From Burkholderiales bacterium (GTDB lineage Bacteria > Pseudomonadota > Gammaproteobacteria > Burkholderiales > Burkholderiaceae_D): a stretch of 10,102 nucleotides of DNA. A program made the translations under genes and the position numbers. Below, piece by piece: positions 5,796-10,102 of the stretch; positions within the stretch are counted from its first letter, which is position 1, and each line of letters begins with the position of its first letter. Under the pieces are notes generated by a model. That model saw only the letters and a list, made by a program, of their open reading frames with translations. It had not been told where the DNA came from and ran no database searches. Location of the stretch: positions 1-10,102 of the forward strand of contig JAGWUK010000063.1 in assembly GCA_028868455.1 (NCBI GenBank), written 5' to 3'.

Positions 5796-6656
5796 TCAAC
5801 GCATCTGATTGAACATTTCATGCAAATCTTCAAAACAGTCTTCGACTTCATCGACTGATAAACCAAGAAAATGACATACGCGCTGCCCGCCTTTTTCCCA
5901 TTCGTTGGATGATTCTTGTCCGTGATAACGCAGGATGCTGTACTCCGCCAGTAATGTCAGCGCAACCAGGCTGCGCACGCGTTCGTCGGTGCTGGTATCT
6001 TCCAGACAAGCGTAATCGTGATGCAAAAGAATCGCCAGCGAAACATCTTCTGGCAGGCCCCAGGTACGCGCCATCAACGAACCTATCGCCGTATGGCTGG
6101 TGGCATGGCGTTGTTGTTCAACGGCGGTGAATTTCTCTGCCTGTTCCTGATTCGCCAGGTTCAGTGTTTCCTGATACTCGGGAAAACGTTCCAGCAAAAT
6201 CGGAATGCCGATATCGCAAAACAAACCGAATGTATGCGCCAGATCGACCGGGCAAACTTTCATGCGTCGCGCCAGATGCGACATCGCTTGCGCACGTTTG
6301 GCGGAAAAATCCCAGAACTTGACGAGGGAAATTTTTTCTATCTGTATCGATTGTCTGGCGATGATGCCGGTCATGAGCAATCCGCATTGCTGCATCCCCA
6401 ACAAACTGACGGCATTGGCAACCGATTTGGCTTTCAGGCGCAGACCAAAAAAAGGCGAATTGGCAAGCTTCAACAAGGATGCGGACAATGCCACATCGTT
6501 AGCGATAACATCAGCCAGCTTCCTTGGATCAGGATCATCCGTCGCCAGAATTGCCTGCACATCGGCCAGCAAACTCGGTCGCGGAGGTATGCGTATCGTC
6601 TTTATCAAGGCGTCGACTGACTGCTCGTTAGCCAACGTTGAGTCTGCTGGAGTCAT
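5796..6656 (-). CDS. HDOD-domain signalling/regulatory protein
   Basis: This 286-aa protein is filled by one HDOD domain (about 15-215). The hallmark SASLLKLANSPFFG (58-71) is clear, as are SLLGMQQ (84-90), SHTAIGSLMARTWGLPE (187-203) and LLHHD (210-214). HDOD domains are HD-related output or scaffold domains in motility, virulence and stress signalling; most have no proven catalysis. Here the position of the HD pair reads GLFCDIG (144-150), with Cys in place of His, so metal-dependent phosphohydrolase activity is unlikely. No receiver, EAL or GGDEF domain is attached. The ATG at 6656 gives the full domain; no strong Shine-Dalgarno is visible. It is transcribed alone or as a read-through from creA, 145 bases upstream, and ends at the shared terminator. 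Confidence 0.9.
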   Translation of the reverse strand: MTPADSTLANEQSVDALIKTIRIPPRPSLLADVQAILATDDPDPRKLADVIANDVALSASLLKLANSPFFGLRLKAKSVANAVSLLGMQQCGLLMTGIIARQSIQIEKISLVKFWDFSAKRAQAMSHLARRMKVCPVDLAHTFGLFCDIGIPILLERFPEYQETLNLANQEQAEKFTAVEQQRHATSHTAIGSLMARTWGLPEDVSLAILLHHDYACLEDTSTDERVRSLVALTLLAEYSILRYHGQESSNEWEKGGQRVCHFLGLSVDEVEDCFEDLHEMFNQMR

Positions 6657-6753
6657 GATATTAAATCAATTCAGTATCGTAGAAGTTAGTGTGCATTGTA
6701 CGGGGAATTGTTACTGCATGGAAATCGAAAATCTCCACTAATTTGTTTGTTAA

Positions 6754-6798
6754 CCAGGTCATTTGCCTGCCAGCACATAGGCCGCAGGCAAATCCTGG
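6754..6798 (-). terminator. Strong hairpin just after creA, probable 3' end structure
   Basis: CCAGG (6754-6758) and ATTTGCCTGC (6761-6770) pair with GCAGGCAAAT (6784-6793) and CCTGG (6794-6798). This gives 15 base pairs with one 2-base bulge and a 13-base loop. It begins 3 bases past the creA stop on the minus strand. The sequence after it (GACCTGGTTAACAAAC) has no clean T-run, so it may act as a mRNA 3' stabiliser or an inefficient terminator. Confidence 0.55.
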
Positions 6799-6801
6799 CG
6801 T

Positions 6802-7272
6802 TCATTTCACAGGAATGCTGTTTGCACGATCCACCGCCACTGCCGTCACGCTGTTTTGCGGGGAACCGTCGATCAGTTTATCGGAGTACGTCAGATAAAC
6901 CAAAGTATTGCGCTTCACATCGACCATGCGCACGATGCGCAATTTTTTAAACAAAATCGACATGCTCTGATTGAACACTTCTTCCTGCTGTTTCAAGGGG
7001 CGCGGAAAACTGATAGGACCGATCTGACGACACGCGATAGATGCTTCAGCCCGGTCTTCCGCCAAGCCAAAGGCACCCGCAATACCACCGGTTTTTGCCC
7101 GCGAAACATAACAGGTGATGCCATTGACCTTGGGGTCATCATAGGCTTCCACGACGATCTTATGGTCAGGCCCGATCAGCTTGAATGCGGTATCAACGCT
7201 GCCGACTATCTCAGCCTGCGCGCTCGCCGCAAACAGGCAACTTGTCAGCATTAATGAAGCAAATAATTTCAT
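6802..7272 (-). CDS. creA: CreA family periplasmic protein
   Basis: The product is 156 aa, almost exactly the length of E. coli CreA. A Sec signal peptide ends near residue 20 (ASAQA before EIVGSVDT). The mature part carries the strongly conserved CreA blocks: GSVDTAFKLIGPDHKIVVEA (24-43), YDDPKVNGITCYVSRAKTGG, FGLAEDRAEASIACRQIGPI and KRNTLVYLTYSDKLIDGSP. Two Cys residues in the mature protein (in TCYVSRA and IACRQ) could form a disulfide. The biochemical function is unknown; in E. coli the gene sits beside the creBCD regulatory genes, none of which is next to it here. The start is supported by the purine-rich AGGGAAGAGGAAA directly upstream. Transcription is leftward, 154 bases downstream of the amino-acid permease, with a strong hairpin at its 3' end. 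Confidence 0.95.
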   Translation of the reverse strand: MKLFASLMLTSCLFAASAQAEIVGSVDTAFKLIGPDHKIVVEAYDDPKVNGITCYVSRAKTGGIAGAFGLAEDRAEASIACRQIGPISFPRPLKQQEEVFNQSMSILFKKLRIVRMVDVKRNTLVYLTYSDKLIDGSPQNSVTAVAVDRANSIPVK

Positions 7273-7426
7273 TTTCCTCTTCCCTGTTTCCTTGTAGGAC
7301 TAACACAAAACTGCACGAGCATGTGCATGACGACGATCACGCCAATTGCGCGACCAGAAGCAATAACACCGATGGCGCAGTTTCACGCAGAACCTGGCTT
7401 GAAAGCGGACATAGCGCGCAGTCAGA
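7273..7426. other. Spacer between permease and creA
   Basis: These 154 bases contain the creA ribosome-binding site next to 7273 and presumably its promoter. I see no gene, T-run terminator or clear operator. Confidence 0.4.
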
Positions 7427-8896
7427 CTAGGTGTTTTTGTTCAAGCGCGAATTGCGCAAACTATAAGCAAAGTAGACCACGATCGCAATCGCCATCCAGA
7501 TAAAAAAGACATGAAAGGTGGTTTTCGACAAATCTTTCAGAATATATAAACATGCAATGATGCTCAGCCCTGGAATCAGATAAGGGCCAAAAGGCACGCG
7601 GAATCCGGCATTCTCGGAACCTATCCCTTTTTTACGAATCACCGGCACCGATATCGACACAACAATAAATGCCACCAGCGTCCCCATACTGACCATATCC
7701 CACAGGAAAGTCGAATCAACCAGCCCGCCCACAATACCAACCACCATGCAGACAATAATCGTATTGCTGACCGGTGCGCGCGTGCGCGGATGCACATTTT
7801 GAAACGACGCCGGAATCAAGCCGTCTTTACTGATCGCATACAAAATCCGGCTCTGTCCGTAAATCGTCACCAGCGTCACACTGAATACCGAAATCACCGC
7901 GCCGGCAGACAGGATCAGCGCTGGCCACGCTTTCCCGGTCACGTTTTGCAAAATGACCGATAAACCAGCCTCCTGACCAGCAAACATACTTGCAGGTTGC
8001 GCCCCGACGGCGGCCACGGCAACCAGCATATAAAACACGGTCACAATTAACAGAGCCACCATGATGCCGAGAGGAACATTACGCTTGGGATCTTTGACTT
8101 CACCACCAGCCGTGGCAATCGTATCAAGACCAATAAAAGAAAAGAACACCGTCCCCGCTGCCGCCGTCACACCAGACATCCCGGCCATCCCCTGACTGTT
8201 ATCGGTATTGAAAAAAGGCGTGAAATGCGCAGCGTTAAAACCGCTGAATGCGATGACAGCGAAAAAAGTCAATATCACCAATTTGATCAACACCATGACC
8301 GCATTGACGGTGGCGGATTCTTTGGCCCCGCGCAATAGCAAAAAACCGCAAATCAAAACCAGTACAACCGGCGGGAGATTGAACTGTCCCGGATGAAATT
8401 CGACGCCTTGCGCGCCCGAAACGATCATGGGATGCCGCAACATGTCAGGGATTTGCCATCCCAATGCATTCGTCAAAAAATTATTCAGATAGTCGGACCA
8501 GCCTATTGCCGTCGCGCTGGCAGCCAGACCATACTCCAGCAACAAACAAGCCGCCACGATAAACGCCGCAAATTCGCCGACCGTTGCATACGCAAATGAA
8601 TAAGAAGAACCGGAGGCAGGAATCCTCGAAGAAAGTTCCGAATAGCAAAGCGCCGTCAAACCTGCCGTCAATGCGGCGATCATGAAAGACAAAATCACCG
8701 AAGGCCCCGCCTTCGGCACTGCTTCCACCATCGTGAAAAAAATCCCGGTACCGATCGTTGCACCAACACCGATCATCGTCAGCGAAAATAATCCCAGTGA
8801 ACGATGCAAGCTGTGCGCATGCGAATCCTGGCCTCCGGCATCCATTTCTATTGGCTTGGTGCGGGTCAGTCTTTGGGCAAATGTGGGTTGTCTCAA
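7427..8896 (-). CDS. APC-superfamily amino-acid permease (cationic amino acid transporter type)
   Basis: This 489-aa inner-membrane protein has about 12 membrane segments. The TM1 substrate motif is GVGATIGTGIFF (43-54), followed by AGPSVILSFMIAALTAGLTALCYSELSSRIP and a TM6 region FFSFIGLDTIATAGGEVKDPKRNVPLGI. These are typical of the CAT/YfnA-type branch, which transports amino acids such as lysine, arginine or neutral ones; the substrate cannot be assigned here. The length fits the family (about 460-500 aa). The start is a TTG at 8896, chosen because AAGGAA lies six bases upstream; the first in-frame ATG (Met18) has no ribosome-binding site. The C-terminus ends after a basic tail (SLRNSRLNKNT). 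No terminator is obvious before creA. A TTACGCAAAA-type repeat lies 22 bases upstream of the start. Confidence 0.93.
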   Translation of the reverse strand: MRQPTFAQRLTRTKPIEMDAGGQDSHAHSLHRSLGLFSLTMIGVGATIGTGIFFTMVEAVPKAGPSVILSFMIAALTAGLTALCYSELSSRIPASGSSYSFAYATVGEFAAFIVAACLLLEYGLAASATAIGWSDYLNNFLTNALGWQIPDMLRHPMIVSGAQGVEFHPGQFNLPPVVLVLICGFLLLRGAKESATVNAVMVLIKLVILTFFAVIAFSGFNAAHFTPFFNTDNSQGMAGMSGVTAAAGTVFFSFIGLDTIATAGGEVKDPKRNVPLGIMVALLIVTVFYMLVAVAAVGAQPASMFAGQEAGLSVILQNVTGKAWPALILSAGAVISVFSVTLVTIYGQSRILYAISKDGLIPASFQNVHPRTRAPVSNTIIVCMVVGIVGGLVDSTFLWDMVSMGTLVAFIVVSISVPVIRKKGIGSENAGFRVPFGPYLIPGLSIIACLYILKDLSKTTFHVFFIWMAIAIVVYFAYSLRNSRLNKNT

Positions 8897-8901
8897 GATA
8901 A

Positions 8902-8907
8902 TTCCTT
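8902..8907 (-). promoter_or_regulatory. Shine-Dalgarno that selects the TTG start of the permease
   Basis: Read on the minus strand this is AAGGAA, then five bases (TTATC), then TTG at 8896-8894. The site decides between the TTG and the internal ATG 51 bases downstream. Confidence 0.7.
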
Positions 8908-8917
8908 ATTTTTATCA

Positions 8918-8939
8918 GGGCTTACGCAAAAATTGTTCC
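8918..8939 (+). repeat. TTACGCAAAA-type repeat, copy near the permease start
   Basis: Reads GGGCTTACGCAAAAATTGTT followed by CC. It shares TTACGCAAAA and the following TTCC with the copy at 9293-9313 in the same orientation, 375 bases away. The copies look like a common terminal sequence of a mobile element or a small interspersed repeat. No transposase gene is present in the window. Confidence 0.45.
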
Positions 8940-9292
8940 AGCAAGACCAGGCGACGACTGCAAACCAACACAGACCGACCAGTGCCCATACCACCGCTGA
9001 AACATTTTTCCGTCAACCCTATCGATGTCTGACTCTGATTGAGAGCACGTTGACACGATGCACGCTGCCGATAGTCATGTTCTTTTTGAAACACACCGGG
9101 CGCACACCACCAAAAGCGCAATAATAGCTGCAAAACTTGGCCACCTGACACGAAGCGCCCGGTTTTCAGTCCGATATATCAATCAGGCGCGCTCAGAACA
9201 ACAAAGTAACAACGATGAAAAAATACCAGAACAATATTGGCCGCCGAGTAAAGCCCGTTCTGCTGAAGTATCCGAAAGAACGTGATATTTGA
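8940..9292. other. Non-coding or decayed stretch between two repeat copies
   Basis: In 353 bases I find no recognisable gene. Open frames on both strands give low-complexity, Cys/Arg-rich or unfamiliar products without a ribosome-binding site. The permease promoter should lie in the left part. The segment is bounded by two same-orientation TTACGCAAAA copies and abuts a truncated hydrolase, so it may be inserted or rearranged DNA. Confidence 0.4.
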
Positions 9293-9313
9293 GGATTTAC
9301 GCAAAATCGTTCC
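9293..9313 (+). repeat. TTACGCAAAA-type repeat at the hydrolase breakpoint
   Basis: Reads GGATTTACGCAAAATCGTTC followed by C. It directly follows an in-frame TGA (9290-9292) and directly precedes the first codons with hydrolase-like sequence (GGC ACG CCG GAA from 9314). Confidence 0.45.
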
Positions 9314-9850
9314 GGCACGCCGGAAATTCCCTTTGCGCTTCAGGATGCACAGAGAACGATCCGGCTGGTGCGGTCCAAGGCCAGCGAATTGAATATTGAC
9401 CCCAACAAGATTGGCGTCATCGGTTTCTCGGCTGGCGGCTATCTCGTCGCGCAAACCAGCAACATATTCAAATCGACTTACCGCTCCATTGATGCAGCCG
9501 ATCAGCTCAGCAGCCGTCCTGACTATGCGATTGCACTGTATCCGGGGCATCTCTGCCGTTCTGGTGGCAAGTTTGATCCTTCGATACACGTGACAGAGCA
9601 AACGCCGCCCACATTTTTACTGCAAGCATGGGATGACCCCGTTGACAACATCTGCAACAGTACGATGTACGCAGGAGCGTTGAGCGAAGCGGGTGTACCA
9701 ACCGAAGTGCATCTGTTTGCCAGGGGCGGGCACGCGTTCGGCCTGCGGAGCAATGCTCATCCGATTTCGTCATGGCCTTCGCTAGCGGAAAACTGGCTCA
9801 GAGAAAGCGAAATACTCCCGCCATCAGATGCAATGGCAAAATTAAGGTAA
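9314..9850 (+). pseudogene. N-terminally truncated alpha/beta-hydrolase (acetyl-esterase/BD-FAE-like)
   Basis: The frame carries family-like sequence from GTPEIPFALQDAQRTIRLV through KIGVIGFSAGGYLVAQTS (nucleophile Ser in GFSAGG), FLLQAWDDPVD (acid Asp) and FARGGHAFGLR (catalytic His) to a TAA at 9848-9850. About 178 residues remain, while related esterases have roughly 270-320. The N-terminal strands and the oxyanion-hole HGGG/PGGG-type motif are absent, and they are not found upstream in any frame. The first start codon (GTG at 9368) lies inside conserved sequence and has no ribosome-binding site, and homology extends upstream of it to about 9314, where a short repeat and a stop at 9290 cut it off. 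It is therefore most likely a remnant of an insertion/deletion event, although the catalytic residues are intact. Confidence 0.75.
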
Positions 9851-9871
9851 ATTGTGCAGACGCGTCGAACA

Positions 9872-9898
9872 GCATGCGTATGCCGTGTTTTGATTTTT
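9872..9898 (+). terminator. Weak terminator candidate after the hydrolase remnant
   Basis: GCATGCGTATGC (9872-9883) can form a 4-bp stem with loop GCGT and is followed by CGTGTTTTGATTTTT. The stem is too short to be convincing. Confidence 0.2.
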
Positions 9899-9953
9899 CG
9901 TCCGGCGCATTAGCACCCTTTTTTATGGTTTAGTATTTATTCGAAAAACTACG

Positions 9954-10102
9954 ATGACAATATCCAACTCAGCTGAAAATCAGGCGATTTCTGCGATGGA
10001 AAAAGCCGATGATCTAATCCGACAAGAAAAAATGCACCATCCGAGACCAACACCTATCTTGCTTCGATGCGCCGAGATTGAATCCCTTGAACCTTGGCTG
10101 CG
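9954..10102 (+). CDS. Start of an unrecognised gene (partial, runs off right edge)
   Basis: From the ATG at 9954 the frame stays open for 49 codons to the window end. The product begins MTISNSAENQAISAMEKADD and continues with a charged stretch (LIRQEKMHHPRPTP) and LLRCAEIESLEPWL. It is polar, with no signal peptide or membrane segment and no motif I can name. No good Shine-Dalgarno precedes it (CGAAAAACTACG); the upstream stretch is AT-rich (TTTTTTATGGTTTAGTATTTATT), compatible with a promoter. A later ATG at codon 15 is possible. The call rests on the open frame and its position only. Confidence 0.45.
   Translation, partial: MTISNSAENQAISAMEKADDLIRQEKMHHPRPTPILLRCAEIESLEPWL

Noticed and set aside
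7273..7426. Possible small gene or terminator between the permease and creA
   Set aside because: Only short frames without ribosome-binding sites and no hairpin with a T-run were seen.
8915..9151. Minus-strand 78-aa frame ending in FLRKP as a possible transposase remnant
   Set aside because: No DDE-type or helix-turn-helix motif is visible and the composition is unconvincing.
9058..9285. Plus-strand 75-aa frame as the missing N-terminus of the hydrolase
   Set aside because: It is in a different frame and lacks any oxyanion-hole or strand pattern of the family.

Overview
The window looks like chromosomal DNA of a moderate-GC betaproteobacterium. A member of the Oxalobacteraceae (Herminiimonas/Janthinobacterium type) is my best guess, from the protein types (CreA family, HDOD protein, AmpG-like permease, a CAT-type amino-acid permease) and the overall style. 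This is inference; no marker gene fixes the taxon. I see no rRNA, tRNA, CRISPR array or intact mobile element.

Region 1-5051 is the most coherent part and reads as a peptidoglycan-recycling locus built as two divergent transcription units. Leftward (minus strand) run an AmpG-like major facilitator permease and then an M14-type zinc hydrolase of the succinylglutamate desuccinylase/aspartoacylase class, which runs off the left edge. Rightward (plus strand) run a BadF/BadG-type sugar kinase resembling GlcNAc/MurNAc kinases, an AmiD-like lipoprotein N-acetylmuramyl-L-alanine amidase that overlaps it by ATGA, and a small M15B (VanY/LdcB-like) carboxypeptidase without a signal peptide. Together they could strip peptides from muropeptides at the outer membrane, import muropeptides, trim the peptides inside the cell and phosphorylate the freed amino sugar. 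A 386-base divergent spacer separates the two arms and carries a 9-mer direct repeat, a palindrome and a perfect TTGACA.

Region 5052-5795 holds a gene-poor stretch with a perfect 10-bp hairpin, two tiny membrane-protein genes (29 and 66 aa), and a bidirectional terminator shared with the convergent HDOD gene. Region 5796-8896 is all minus strand: an HDOD regulator whose HD-type motif has lost its histidine, a secreted CreA-family protein followed by a strong 15-bp hairpin, and an APC-superfamily amino-acid permease that starts at TTG.

Region 8897-10102 looks like a degraded junction. A plus-strand alpha/beta-hydrolase keeps its C-terminal two thirds, including its Ser-Asp-His residues, but has lost the N-terminal part. 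The break falls at a short repeat with the core TTACGCAAAA, which also occurs next to the permease start and, in looser copies, in the divergent spacer of the recycling locus. The last 149 bases hold the start of an unrecognised gene that continues past the window.
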